A DNA stretch of 64,000 nucleotides from Paraphaeosphaeria minitans. Its lineage: Eukaryota; Ascomycota; Dothideomycetes; Pleosporales; Didymosphaeriaceae. Below the pieces are notes generated by a model. It did not search any database and was not told the DNA's origin. It saw only the letters and a list, made by a program, of their open reading frames with translations. Of the stretch, positions 11,432 to 22,391 are shown one piece after another; the first letter of the stretch is position 1, and each line of letters opens with the position of its first letter. The DNA lies in the NCBI GenBank assembly GCA_015832175.1, contig WJXW01000018.1, forward strand, positions 434,001 to 498,000. Direction: 5' to 3'. A program made the position numbers and the translations under genes.

Positions 11432-12992
11432 ATGCACGATCTGCGGCGACAGGCCCTCGAGAGCGGCAAGACCGTCTCGCGCAAGGCCCGCTCGCGCGTT
11501 GCCTCGGGAGCAAACTCCAAATCCAATTCGGCGCTGAATTCGCCCGCCCAGTCGCGCGCAGCATCCCGCAACCCCAGTCGCCGCGGGTCCGATGATGATG
11601 ACGACTATCTCAGCGACGGCACCGCCTGGAGGTAAGTTTTGCGCTCCTCTTGACTTTTTTGTGGGCTCCGTTGCGGGCGGTGACATCATCATGGTATTCG
11701 GTTCGCTAACTCAACCCTCATCCAGTACCAACTCCATCGACGACATCCTCAACAGCGAAGATGCCGACGTCCCCACTGATGCGTGGAAGGCCGAGCTGCA
11801 CAACCGCGTCGAGCAAATCGTCGACCGCAAGCGTAGCAGCACCGAGGGCCGCGCCGAGAGCTTGAATGCCTACGCCCACATCCTCATGGCGCGTTTCGCC
11901 AAAGACGACATCGAAGGCCGCATAGGCGAGCTTCTGCCGTCAATTCTGCGCAGCATCAAGTCTGAGACATCTGAGCGCGAGACAGTGACCGCGCTGCGAG
12001 GTAAGCATGGCCGCAACGTGCGCGATGTGCGGCACAGCTGACCTCGGAATAGCCCTTGCCGTGACCATCGTCACGCTCGATTCGGACGAACTCTACGACT
12101 CGGCCTCCGACCTCCTCCGCCGCAAAGTGTCCGACTCCGAGTCCACACAAGTCAAGATCGGTGCTATCCATGCGCTGGGTACGGCCGCCTTCTTCGGCGG
12201 CACCTCCGAGGACGACCTCGAAGACACCATGGCCTTCTTCCTCGAGATCGTCGAGTCAGACGGGCTCTCCGTCGACGCCCACGACGAGGGCTCCGTCGTC
12301 ATCGCCGCTCTCGAGGAATGGAGCCTCCTCGTCACTGCCCTCGACGACCTTGAAGCAGCCACTGAGACCGCCATGGAAGCCCTCGTCGAGCAGCTCGAGT
12401 CCGCCGACGCAGGCGTCCAGGGCGCCACCGGCGAGGCCATCGCCCTCCTCTACGAGAAGTCCTACACGCCCATCGAAGACGACGAGGTGCCCGAGTCTGC
12501 CTCGGATGACGAGGAGCTGCCCCGCGGCACGCAGGGGAATTTATATGTGAAGCGCTACACCGTCTACCGCCGGCAGGACCAGCTCCTGCATACCCTCGAC
12601 GCCCTCGCCAACGCGTCGTCCCGCCGCATCTCGAAGAAGGACCGCAAGACGCTGCACAGCACGTTCGCTGATATCCGCAACACCGTCGAGAAGCCAACCC
12701 GCGGGCCCAAGTATAGCACTGCCATTGACCAGGAGACGGGCTTCGTGTACGGCGGCCGCATGAAGGTCAAGATCAACCGCAACTGCGAGGTGCGCATCGA
12801 CAAGTGGTGGAAGCTGCAGCGGCTCAACGCATTGAGGCGCGTGCTGCAGTCCGGGTTCACGCTTCACTACGACGAGAACGAGGCTGTGAGTCGGTGCTTG
12901 CCATTTTCGATGAGCGGTCGGTAGGGTTGCGTGTTCTTAGCATCTCTTAGGCAGGGTTATCCGAAAGAGCAGCATTCGTAGACGAGCGCTAG
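11432..12992 (+). CDS. Interferon-related developmental regulator (IFRD) family protein
   Basis: Exons 11432-11631, 11726-12000 and 12053-12885 join in frame. A fourth exon 12951-12992 is proposed because GTGAGT at 12886 and a TTAG acceptor at 12949-12950 bracket a typical intron. That form has 449 residues; reading through instead stops at 12924 with 448 residues. The N-terminus is a basic, Ser-rich tail (about residues 1-65, ending in an acidic SDDDDDYLSDG patch). Residues about 70-350 are Leu/Ala-rich helical repeats (IFRD N-terminal HEAT-like domain), e.g. ESLNAYAHILMARF and VKIGAIHALGTAAFFGG. The conserved C-terminal domain follows with KINRNCEVRIDKWWKLQRLN and LRRVLQSGFTLHYDENE. IFRD proteins act as transcriptional co-regulators and, in animals and yeast, as ribosome-associated factors; the role in moulds is little known. 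Confidence 0.88.
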
Positions 12993-13777
12993 ATGTAGAG
13001 ATGTGTCGTGTCTTGTCATGGTGTTTCTGCGCTGATTTCTGCACACTTGTGTTGTGATCTGCTTTTTCGCGTTGTTTCGGTAGCATACAATACCCAGCAT
13101 GTTGTAGCATGTTCATTTTGGAGGGAATCGAGTGGTACATCTGGTAAACAGGCTGGGTGGGTTAGGGTAGGTTAGGGTAGGTCAAGTGATAGTATCATCT
13201 CAATTAGGCAGTGTCTTGAAATCGTGGTATATTGATTCCAGGGTGAAAGTTCCTCTGCCGCTGAAAACGTCTACCGTCTCACCCCGCGCCGTAGGATAGT
13301 TGCACATATGCTTTGGTGAACTCTTTAGGTTTTGGTCGACTTTGCATTCTCCGTGTACGGTGTGTCTTCTGCTCTTTGTTCCTAAAGCGCACGTCAACGG
13401 CTGCTTCCGTCGAATGGTGATAGTTTTTTTTTAAACAGGTCTGCTCTAGTGCTGCGGCCAATACACCTACAGCAATCGTTTCAAGATGACATTTCACCGC
13501 ATTGTGTCCCCTGCATGTGGGTGTTCAGGCATCTTCATCTGTGTGTGACAGTCGTTGTCGTGGCGCAATGTTGCAGCAAACCGAAATCGCTCTGGTAGAT
13601 AGGCCGGTTAGGTCAGCTCATGTCACCATCGCAAGTATCCGCCATGTCTCGTAGCTTGGGTAAATCGATCGTATATTGAGTGACGTGTCGCTCAAACATA
13701 AAGCATTCCGTTAGGACCGCCATTTTCCATGCCTCACCAAAGCACCCCTAATTCGCAAGTCCTGTCTCGGCAACCAT
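12993..13777. other. Convergent intergenic region IFRD / cyclophilin-40
   Basis: This 785-bp stretch lies between two converging 3' ends. It contains a short telomere-like segment at 13158-13182, in which two TTAGGG words are each followed by TAGG. No gene is seen in it; both 3' UTRs must lie here. Confidence 0.5.
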
Positions 13778-15438
13778 CTAGAAGTTGAACGCGTTCTTAT
13801 ACGCCTTCTTCTCCTTCTCCCGCCTCTCCTTGACCCTCCTCTTCACGCCCTCAAGCTCCTTCGAAATCGCCGCATCCCCCGGCGCATACTTGGCCGCCGT
13901 CTCCAAATCCTTGACCGCCTCCTCATCGTTCTTCTTTCCGACTCTCGCCTGCGCCCGGCGGAAGTATGCCTTAGCCATATCCTTCTCACTAATGCCCTCC
14001 ACCTCGAGCGCCTTCCCCGCGCTCTCCGCCGCCTCGACGTACTGCTTCACCTTGTTTTGCAGCAGCGCCGAGTTGAGGTACAACGACGTCTTGAGCGCGT
14101 TGAGCTGTGTGCCGAGCTCCTTCGGGTCGGAGTCGAGCAGCGTCGGGTACTCGTGCAGGTAGCGCAGGCCCTTTTCGTACTTTGCGATGCCGAGCTGCAG
14201 CGCGCCGGCCTTGAAGGCGGTGTTGCCGAGGTCCTTGAGCGCCGTCGCGATCTCCACGATCTGAGCACCGGTCCACTCTGCGTCGTCGGGCTTCTGGTCT
14301 TCGGGAAAGTCCTCGTAGGGGTCGCCCGTCTGGTCGGGCGTCTTGTCGGTGGCTTTGGTGTACTCGTCGCCGGTGAGCTCACCGCAGTCTACATGTGGTC
14401 AGTTGGGGGTGGTGAGCTAGCATGGGTGGAAACACACCGATGATGGTGGCGTCGTGGAAGGGCTTCTCGCCACTTTGTGTCTTGAGATTCTCGATCTCGC
14501 GGACGATGCTCTTGCCATTGATGACCTCGCCGAAGACGACGTGCTTATTGTCGAGATGCGGTGTAAGCACTGTTGTGATGAAGAACTGGGAGCCGTTGGT
14601 GCCTGTCGCGGGGATCAGCATCTGTATTCAAAAGAGTGATATCCTTGCGAGATCAGGAAAGCCGGTCGAGGTGGGAGTGCAGCGCTTTTGTCAGCTTCAG
14701 CTTCGAGGGTCTTGAAGCTCCAGCGTAGTACTACATTTTGCCCTGCCAGTGTTCATCTGAAGCACTGGTGTGCAGTTCTTGGTGCCCTGGCATTGGCTTC
14801 TGCACCTAGGCTTGTCGTGGTTTACTCCCTCACCACCGACTTCGATTTCCATTTTCTTCTTCGCAAGGTTCAAGAAACTTACCAGGTCCCGCGTTCGCCA
14901 TACTCAGCAAGAATGGCTTATCATGAGTCTTCTCAAAGTTCTCATCATCGAACTTCTCCCCGTATATGCTCTCACCACCCGTGCCATTGCCCGCTGTGAA
15001 GTCTCCGCCCTGGATCATAAACTGTTTGATGACGCGGTGGAAGCCTGAGCCCTTGTAGTGTAGCGGCACACCGTCCTTGTTCGCGCCCTTCTCGCCGGTG
15101 CAGAGCGCGCGGAAGTTCTCGGCCGTCTTGGGTACGACTGCGGTGGGTTAGTATCGTGTGCGTCGCGGTGGTTATGGGGATATTGTATCGAGGTAGGAGG
15201 GGCTCGGGGCGGCGACTGCTGGAGGGAGACGTACTTTCATTGTACTGTGAGGCGTGTCAGCTTGGGATCTGGTGATGTAGGTTCGTGGACTTACAAGCTC
15301 GAAGGCAATTCTGCCCTTCTTCACGCCGCCAATGGCAATGTCGAAGAAGACTCTCTGACGCTCTGCTTCTGGTTAGCACTCCCGGATGCCTTCTTTGCAA
15401 TTGTTGTGCTGGGTCTACTTGCTGTTGCCTTCAGCCAT
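13778..15438 (-). CDS. cpr6: Cyclophilin-40 type peptidyl-prolyl isomerase (Cpr6-like)
   Basis: Hsp90 co-chaperone: an N-terminal cyclophilin domain isomerises X-Pro bonds and C-terminal TPRs bind the Hsp90 MEEVD tail. Six exons (15419-15438, 15295-15352, 15235-15244, 14883-15137, 14438-14602, 13778-14388) give 372 residues. One internal exon is only 10 nt (Tyr-Asn-Glu plus one base), and the fourth intron is long for this window (14603-14882). The cyclophilin core is residues about 6-175, with [34 protein letters not shown] (the catalytic [15 protein letters not shown]), [17 protein letters not shown] and [10 protein letters not shown]. TPRs occupy about 220-350 ([42 protein letters not shown]), and a basic tail ends in KNAFNF. 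The start and the acceptor of intron 1 were chosen because they give [16 protein letters not shown], the usual cyclophilin start. Confidence 0.94.
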
Positions 15439-16500
15439 CTTCGCAGGACTTGTTAAGCTTATGGTGGGGTGACGCGGCTAAGGAAGGGGCGTTGCAGGTG
15501 CCTTTAAGATTTATATAGACAGTGACAAGTGAGAGAGTAATTGGGATATGGAATCCACAGTGAGGAGTGAGGCTGAAGTTCCAAGGTGAAAGAGAAGTTT
15601 CTAGACCAGCAGTCTGTTCGACTTGGCGTCTGTGCGCTTGCTATGCACCTTTTCGGCGGGATGAATTGGGACACTTGGCAACATGCACAAGCAAGGTGGT
15701 TTGCTACGCTGCAGCTAAATATTCAGTCTCTAGGTCCAGATTTTAGGTTCAATCAAACTGCGTTGTTCCGTCGTGATACCTCTCATCGAGGTGGAGGGGC
15801 ACCCTGCAACGCGGGGCAGAACCGAGGACCTGACTAATGGTTAGCGCCAAACGCCCCGAGATCACAGCTTCTAAAAGGACAGGTACTACGTGAATGCATC
15901 GTGGAGCGCAGCGCCGATTCCAGGTAAATAGTTTCATATCACATGAAGTCGGATGGTGTTCCGTGTGATTTCAACACACCGTCTCAACATCAAGGACCAT
16001 CACCTCGAGGTCCGGACACCAGAGTGAAGTAAAGTATGCATAACTTATGTAGTGTAGTATATAACTGGAAAGCAAAATCATCGAGGTCTTGTCTCGTAAA
16101 CTCAGAACGCTCTTGTTCGTAAAATATTGGACCGCTCGCAAAACGCCATCCCATGGGTGTAAATGTATAGCTAGTAGTCGCGACTCTCGTATGGGATATG
16201 TAAGATCCAACAATGCGGTGCGATGCAGTGCAATGCTCCCTCGATAAGACGGCCTCCGTGGTGTGTGTGTGTGTGTGTTTGTGTGTACTGACAAAGCGGC
16301 AGCGCACAAGGCTGTGTATGCCTCGTGGGTGGATATGTCGACCACACGGTGCGTGGTCTTTAAGTATGTTGATCGATCCCTGTGCGCAAGCTCTACAGCT
16401 CACTCGCACTCTTCCTCCTCTTCAGTTCCTTCTCCGTCAAACTCTTCGCTCTTTCTTTCTCCCCTTTAGAAATATACCGCCCGGTGAACCAACCATCTAG
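15439..16500. other. Intergenic, 1.1 kb, with GT microsatellite
   Basis: The promoter side of the cyclophilin-40 gene and the 3' side of the RasGAP gene. Apart from a (GT)n tract at about 16258-16287, no structure or gene is seen. A CT-rich stretch at 16395-16470 may belong to the RasGAP 3' UTR. Confidence 0.45.
16258..16287. repeat. (GT)n microsatellite
   Basis: About 14 GT units with one TTT interruption near 16278. It lies downstream of the RasGAP gene. Confidence 0.9.
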
Positions 16501-19500
16501 TCAAAAATCCGCAGCCTCGGCCCCGGCTCGGCCCCTAAGGCTGCCGTGGCTCGCATATTCGCCCAGGACGCTACCTCCACCTCTTCCAGCACCATGGTCG
16601 TTCCGCTCAGTGCTTCTTTCTCGCTGATGCTCCTTCTCTTTATCTTTGCCCTTTTCCTTGTCTTTGCGTTTGCGCTGGAAAGGAAGCACGCCTCGGAAGC
16701 CGGACCGATCTTTCTTCTCCTTGGTGTCCTTATCCTTGGAAAAGGCGGGCAGTGCGGTGGTGTACTCTTCTTCGAGCATACTGCCTGCGTCTGAGTTTTC
16801 GACGCTATGACCACCGGCGCTGCGGGGAGGGTGTGAGAAGACGCCTGAGCTGGCGAGGGAAGAGCTGTTGATTTGGGCGTTGGAGTTCGCGTAGCCGAAG
16901 GAGCCGGCCGAGGCAGGTGGGTTCGTGCGGGTCTGTGGGTAGGAAGGGGGTGGCGCAATATGGAGGCCGTCGCTTGAGCCCGGGGGCGTTTCTTCGGTAG
17001 CAGAGGCAGACGCGGAGGCATTGGTAGACGCTGATTGTGAGATCGAGTCGGGCAGTGAAGGAGCGTAGCCAGCGTTGCGAGGGACTTTTGGTGCGGCAAA
17101 CGGACTGTTGACCGTGTTTGAAGCAGTGCTGGTCAAAGAGCTTGCTGAAGCCGAGATGCTCGGGTGTTGCTGATGGCGCGTCCGTGGAATTCTGACAGGC
17201 TTCATGGTGACTGATGTGCTAGTTGAGGATGAAGATGTCTGCTCGTCAACGGTACCTGGTGACGTTGGTAAGCTTTCCCTGCCATCGTCTTTTGTGGCTA
17301 CTCTGTTCTTGGTTGCAGCGCCTCTGCCCGAGTCGAAACTCGCAGAGCCTTGCAGCTGTTCCACCAGTTCTTCCCATTTGACGCTCAGAGATGATGATGG
17401 TCGCTCTGCACGTTCGGCGCGATTGAGGCAGTCAGACGTGCGTTCTTTGAGCGCAACACAAATCTGGTGGAACTTGAGCAAGTCACCGTCGGTAGTTTCG
17501 ATACTCGGTGCAGTGATTTTTGTGTTCTCTAGCCAGAGATCCACAAGCGCAGCAAAGTTACGCGCATGATCAACGAGGTACGGCAACGATGGGAAGCCCT
17601 CTCTGGATGTTGGGGGAAGCCGTTGGAGTATGGCGAGCGGCGTGCTGTAGGAAGGAGGTATTGGAGGAGAAGGCGACACCATCGAAGATATCGAGCAGAT
17701 GTTGTCCAGGTATGACTTGAATTCCTGACGATGGGTTGTCAAGAACGCATTCATAGGTTCCATCCACGCCTCTTTGGTCCCGAACGAGGTCATGTTCGCC
17801 AAACCTTGGAGAGATTTCGCAATGAGGGTCAGCGCCCGTCTTGCTCGTGGCTTCGGGTGATCTGCTCGGGTGTCAGATGAGCAGGAGTTGCCGTCTAAAG
17901 CATTTGCAAACATACCTTTTAGTAAGCCGAAGAGCTTTGGGTTGAGAACGGCAGGCACGAAGAATCGCAAAAACAGAAAGCCTGATACACTGCTGTACTG
18001 GACAGTCCGTAAAAAGTCACCAAAGCGGTCCTCGGCGCAAGCACGGATGTGACGGAAGATCAACCTTAGCTCTTGAGGGCACCGAGAGATCGAGTTGTAT
18101 ATCGCTCGCCATAGATCTTCCGTAAGGTTGATCAGCCGTCGCCAGTTCCGGTCCAATTCATGCTGAGATGACACCTTGTTGGGGTCCACCTCACACTCGG
18201 GATCCTTCTCGTTGATCTCTCTCAGCTTATCACTCAAGGTCTCTTCGAGGTACTCCTTGCCCAGGCGTTTCATATGAAAATCGAGTGATTTGGTCAACAG
18301 TGTGTTCCCGCGGAATAACAAATTTGCCTCCAACTTGGCGTTATTGTTCATGTCTCTTACGAACAACTCCCGGTCACTGTTCGATCCAAAGTGTGTTTCG
18401 TTGGATTCGCTGGATCCGATTCGTTTGCTGAAGCGAAGTCGCGTAGCTGGAGACTCTTTGAGAGTACCGTCAATCTCTTCTTCCACTAAAGCCATGATCC
18501 AATCGCCAGCCTGACCGGACACCTGGAAGATATTCAAGAGGTACTCGGATAGTCTCTTGAGCTCGTTCGGTACCATTTGCGCTAGCTGGAGGGTTAGGCC
18601 ATTCGAGAAGCGATGTAAGAGCTCCGACATGGGCTGGTAGTCACGAGCCATAAGAATGACGCACTCCTCCGTGCTGACTTTCACGAGCACCTCCCCTACG
18701 CTGTTACCGTACATATTGACAAGAGGCCACCACTTTTCCATCTCCTGGTTTGGCCCCAGGTCATCAAGATATACGTCAGTCTTGCCACACGTCTGATCAA
18801 AAGATATGCCCGTGAAACCGCCTCCCGCATCAGAGGCGAACGAATCTGAAGCTGTTAGCGCTTCGTGGCCATGCTTGTCGCCACGCGAGCTGGGAGGTCT
18901 CTTTTTCAAAAGTAGAGACGCTGTCGATAAGACAGCAGGGAGATCGAGAAACTCAAATTCTTCTCGCCAGAATGGCGTGTTGCCCTCCATCTTGACCATC
19001 GTCCGCGCTCTAGTTTCTCCATCTAGGAGAACCTCGACATAGTAGCCTCCGGCATTGGTGGTATTCGAAGACCCGGGCCTCTGGGAGGTGTGATGCATGT
19101 CGGCAACCTTTGGACTAACGGGTGGCATCAGTCTTGCTTCGATAACGCGCACAAACAGCGACCTTTCCATGCGGAACATATCTTTTGTCCCAAAAGTTGG
19201 TGGCATTATTCCCTCCTCGTTCAGCTCACTCAATGCAGGCTGCTTCGGTCCGTAGAGCTGTGGTATAGTGAAAGCGCGCAACAGTACTATCCAGACCTCG
19301 TACAGTACGCGGGACTCCAACGATAAAAAGATGGGCCGCAGTAACGATAGCGACGTAGATGTAGACGTATATTGCGGGTAAATGGCGATGCAGAACTCGT
19401 TATCCAAAACAGACGGATCCAACCGCTGGACGGCGCAACGCGAAAGCTGAGATAGTTGTACAACGGACACCAATGTAACGTCAGTATCGGAGTACAGTTT

Positions 19501-20670
19501 GAGTTCGCCATTCTCTCTGAGGGTACAAGACACTCGTCGCCAGCGTCGCGATCCGTGACTCTGTATACGGTACGCTTGTGGCCTCGAGTGTCCAGATTTT
19601 GGCGTGCCGGTGTTGCTGTACGTCACACTGGTGTCCCAATAGATCATCTTGCCAACCTTGATGATCGGCGCCTCTTTCAGCAGTGATACCTCCGAGTGTC
19701 GTCTGCTGTCTGTCAAGCGCCTCTCCGCTACTAGAGGCGTCTGCGGCTTGGCCATCTTGTTGTGAATGCCCTTTGGACGGATCGGTTGCCAGCACATCAA
19801 CGCCGCAAACCAAGAGTCGAACTCTTCTTGCGTGGGCGGACGCAGATACACTTCCAGTTTCGAATTGTGGCCCACGACGTGGATATAGGCAGTGTAGGCT
19901 TCGGCATCGTATGCGCTCTTCACGCGACAGCCCCGCAAATCTGGTATCAGGGTCCGGTGGTATGAATTGTCGCTTTTGGGCTCATACACCAGACTTCCGG
20001 CCTCCTCATTGATGTAGCAGTAGGAAAGCGACCAAGGACTCGACTCGCCCCGCCTGAATGCCAACATGCCTTGCATTTTCCCCTTGGTGGCACGCATCAG
20101 TTTGAAGATCTTCCGGGCATCCGATGCTGGCACTGGCGACACCCACGAGTCCGGCTGCTGTGCATTGGGAGAGAGGTTGCCAGAACGCTCAGGTGACGAT
20201 GTGCGGGATTGCTTGAGAAGAAGGCTCCGGCCCGTGGAGCTTGCGGTACGCGGTGGGGGCTGGTGGGTCGTGGGCGAGATGGTCGAAGGGTGGCCGATGG
20301 AAGTCACAACTGATTCTTCGATACTCTGGAAGGTTGACGATGCAGTACTATGCACAGAGCCTATCCGATGTCTGCTAGCGACGAAGAGGTTAGGAGGGCT
20401 CTTGTCCCGCGTCGAGCGTTCCTCCATTGTGCGTGTGCGCGGGCGGTTCTGCGGATCTTTAACTTTGCGGAGGGCGTAGTCGGCATCGTTATTGGAGTTT
20501 GCGCGGCGCGGGTTGCTGGTGCTGGTGCTGGCGCTGGCGCTGGGCGGGGACTGATACTGCGCGGTTGTGTCCTCTGGTAATTCGGGGGTCACGGCGCGAA
20601 TCGTGTACTCTCGCTGGCGGTCTCCAGCCTCCAGGGCTTCTATTTCTTTGTTGCGACACCGCCGGTCCAT
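16501..20670 (-). CDS. Ras-type GTPase-activating protein (PH-PH-C2-RasGAP, BUD2-like)
   Basis: Stimulates GTP hydrolysis on a Ras-family GTPase at membranes; in yeast the closest architecture is Bud2/Cla2, the GAP for Rsr1/Bud1, which directs polarity. The reading frame is open from the ATG at 20670 to the stop at 16501 (1389 codons). Nevertheless 17862-17915 is almost certainly a 54-nt in-frame intron (GTATGT...GAGCAG). Removing it restores FGLLKDHPKPRARRALTLIA, the usual RasGAP sequence, and leaves 1371 residues. Order: disordered Ser-rich N-terminus (1 to about 180), PH-like domain (about 188-300), second PH-like region (about 330-480), C2 (about 500-650; YYVEVLLDGETRARTMVK), RasGAP (about 700-1000) with the arginine finger in LLFRGNTLLTKSLDFHM and FLFLRFFVPAVLNPKLFGL, then a long Ser/Thr/Pro-rich tail with a KRKDKEKGKDKEKEHQRERS basic patch. 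Which GTPase it serves is inferred, not shown. Confidence 0.88.
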   Translation of the reverse strand: MDRRCRNKEIEALEAGDRQREYTIRAVTPELPEDTTAQYQSPPSASASTSTSNPRRANSNNDADYALRKVKDPQNRPRTRTMEERSTRDKSPPNLFVASRHRIGSVHSTASSTFQSIEESVVTSIGHPSTISPTTHQPPPRTASSTGRSLLLKQSRTSSPERSGNLSPNAQQPDSWVSPVPASDARKIFKLMRATKGKMQGMLAFRRGESSPWSLSYCYINEEAGSLVYEPKSDNSYHRTLIPDLRGCRVKSAYDAEAYTAYIHVVGHNSKLEVYLRPPTQEEFDSWFAALMCWQPIRPKGIHNKMAKPQTPLVAERRLTDSRRHSEVSLLKEAPIIKVGKMIYWDTSVTYSNTGTPKSGHSRPQAYRIQSHGSRRWRRVSCTLRENGELKLYSDTDVTLVSVVQLSQLSRCAVQRLDPSVLDNEFCIAIYPQYTSTSTSLSLLRPIFLSLESRVLYEVWIVLLRAFTIPQLYGPKQPALSELNEEGIMPPTFGTKDMFRMERSLFVRVIEARLMPPVSPKVADMHHTSQRPGSSNTTNAGGYYVEVLLDGETRARTMVKMEGNTPFWREEFEFLDLPAVLSTASLLLKKRPPSSRGDKHGHEALTASDSFASDAGGGFTGISFDQTCGKTDVYLDDLGPNQEMEKWWPLVNMYGNSVGEVLVKVSTEECVILMARDYQPMSELLHRFSNGLTLQLAQMVPNELKRLSEYLLNIFQVSGQAGDWIMALVEEEIDGTLKESPATRLRFSKRIGSSESNETHFGSNSDRELFVRDMNNNAKLEANLLFRGNTLLTKSLDFHMKRLGKEYLEETLSDKLREINEKDPECEVDPNKVSSQHELDRNWRRLINLTEDLWRAIYNSISRCPQELRLIFRHIRACAEDRFGDFLRTVQYSSVSGFLFLRFFVPAVLNPKLFGLLKGMFANALDGNSCSSDTRADHPKPRARRALTLIAKSLQGLANMTSFGTKEAWMEPMNAFLTTHRQEFKSYLDNICSISSMVSPSPPIPPSYSTPLAILQRLPPTSREGFPSLPYLVDHARNFAALVDLWLENTKITAPSIETTDGDLLKFHQICVALKERTSDCLNRAERAERPSSSLSVKWEELVEQLQGSASFDSGRGAATKNRVATKDDGRESLPTSPGTVDEQTSSSSTSTSVTMKPVRIPRTRHQQHPSISASASSLTSTASNTVNSPFAAPKVPRNAGYAPSLPDSISQSASTNASASASATEETPPGSSDGLHIAPPPSYPQTRTNPPASAGSFGYANSNAQINSSSLASSGVFSHPPRSAGGHSVENSDAGSMLEEEYTTALPAFSKDKDTKEKKDRSGFRGVLPFQRKRKDKEKGKDKEKEHQRERSTERNDHGAGRGGGSVLGEYASHGSLRGRAGAEAADF

Positions 20671-21301
20671 GGCGGTTTACCGCGCCGTGGGCGGTTGGCC
20701 GCGCACCTTGAACGTGCGATGAGGGACTGTGGTATTGCGATTCGCGCGGCGCATCGCATGAACGGGTTCGAGCGCGCGCTGAGGCATCCGGTGGCAACGA
20801 GGGTCAGGCGTATTGGTGCGGGATGTTCATAGGCATCAAGATCGCGCGTAAGCGTGGGCAGACCCCCAGAACATCAATCCTTGGCACACTAACCTCGCAC
20901 TGCAGTGGGGAACAAGCTCCTTCCGCAGTGTGCAGCTCATCCCAAGTATCGTGGAGAAGGGCTGGAATCGGGCTGATATCGGGCTGATAGCACGCAGACG
21001 TTGCTGCTTTCCCGACTGCTTCTCGAACCATGGCGCACACCCTCTCGCAGTTGCTGTCGTCTGCGCCGCGTAGGTAGGTAGTCAAGCACTGCACGCATCC
21101 ACAATGCAAGGGACAGGCGCACGCAGTACAGTCCCAATCGCGGGCCTTGACACGCAAAACTAGATCCAGCTGAGAAACTCCGGGATATCGCAATCAGACC
21201 CTCCTCAAACAACGCTCTGCTATTGACTAGCGCCTAAGATTACTTCGGTCATGCCGTTGACACAGACGTCCCGACAGGTTGATATGTAATGTGAAATGCG
21301 C
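20671..21301. other. Intergenic, 0.6 kb
   Basis: Promoter and leader region of the RasGAP gene and 3' flank of the following minus-strand gene. A Cys-containing minus-strand frame (20804-21193) shows no family pattern and is not called. A GTAGGTAGGTAG run is at 21071-21082. Confidence 0.4.
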
Positions 21302-22391
21302 TCATCTGAACGGTGGCCGGTCAGCAGCCGTATCCTCCAAACTAATAGCACTCAGTGGCTGCGACCGTGCTCCGCTGAGATCGCCTGACCCTGTCCTCCG
21401 CAGAGCCTGGCGCATCGTCTCGATCTGCAGTTCTCCGCTGCCTCCCAGAGGAGGACTGTGCGTTCCAGGAGCTGTAGGGCTACCTGGACCCTTCTCTGAC
21501 GTGGCACCACTTGTTGGTGGAGATGCACCAAACCCGTGGGACGACACAGGCGAGCGGACGGGCGACGGTGAGCGATTGGCCGTCGCAGATAGACTGATGA
21601 AGTGCGCGGCATCCCGGTCTGTTTCAGCGTGCTCGGCCTGGACGACGTCTGCAAAGGAGATGAAAGACAAGCGCCGAGGGTCAGTCATGTCCACAGAACC
21701 GTAGTTTGCGTTCGAGGCGGATTCAGGCGCGTCAGGGTGGCTGAACAGGGACGCGTCCTCGTGGACGAGCGACGGCGAGTGCATCGATTCCGCCATGCTT
21801 CCTGCCACAGTCTGCAAATGATCCGTCAGCTGAATTCCATGTAACCTGTGCATTTCCACTCACTGCTGAAGCAGGTTGATGAGCCGCGTGCATCACAATT
21901 TCCACCTCGTCTGGATTCAGATGGTCATCTGTAATTGCAAGCGACGAAGCATCGAGCGCTGCTGGTATATGATCCTCAGTCTTGATGTGGGCCGGTATGG
22001 CAGGCGAAGGCTCGGGCTCCTGCACATTGCGCTCGAAGATTTGCGAGGATGCTGGCGAATGCAAGCCGGGCGAGATTGAGCGGATGCGGCGATTTGGAGA
22101 GGCACTGATGCCTGCGGGGTAAATGCGCGGGCTCCCACGGGGCGAACGACGGTCTGGTGGAGGTGAGGTAGTAAGAGGTGGTGAAGGGAGTAGTGAGGGA
22201 GCCGATGTGGGCGAGCGCGCGGTGCTCGTCGCTGCTGTCGTTGTAGGCTTGTCTTGCGCCTGCCCATCCGTCTTCTTACCAAGCGCCAGCAGCTTGCGCT
22301 TTCCCTTGGCCAAAAGGCTAGAATCTTCTCCAGCCTCGTTGCTCTCCATGGTGGGCGACGTGCTCGCGGGCATGGTTTCGGCGGTGCGCAT
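21302..22391 (-). CDS. Conserved fungal protein of unknown function, Ser/Pro-rich
   Basis: Two exons (21864-22391 and 21302-21811) joined by a 52-nt intron (GTGAGT...TTGCAG) in phase 0 give 345 residues from the ATG at 22391. The ATG at 22373 (MPASTSPTMESNEAGEDSS) is equally possible. The frame stays open upstream to 22628, but that part looks like leader sequence. The protein is mostly disordered: a Lys-rich segment GKRKLLALGKK near residue 35, then long Ser/Pro runs with many SP dipeptides (possible CDK/MAPK sites). A conserved-looking core in the second exon reads MTDPRRLSFISFADVVQAEH, followed by Ser/Pro linker and an amphipathic stretch LQIETMRQALRRTGSGDLSG. I recall this core type from unannotated ascomycete proteins but cannot name a domain. 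The RRLSFISF word is a basophilic-kinase-like site; this is inference. Confidence 0.72.

Noticed and set aside
13158..13182. Chromosome end
   Set aside because: Only two telomere-like words with genes continuing on both sides; not a telomere.
20804..21193. Cys-rich minus-strand frame as a small secreted effector
   Set aside because: No signal peptide and irregular cysteines; it lies in the RasGAP promoter/leader region.
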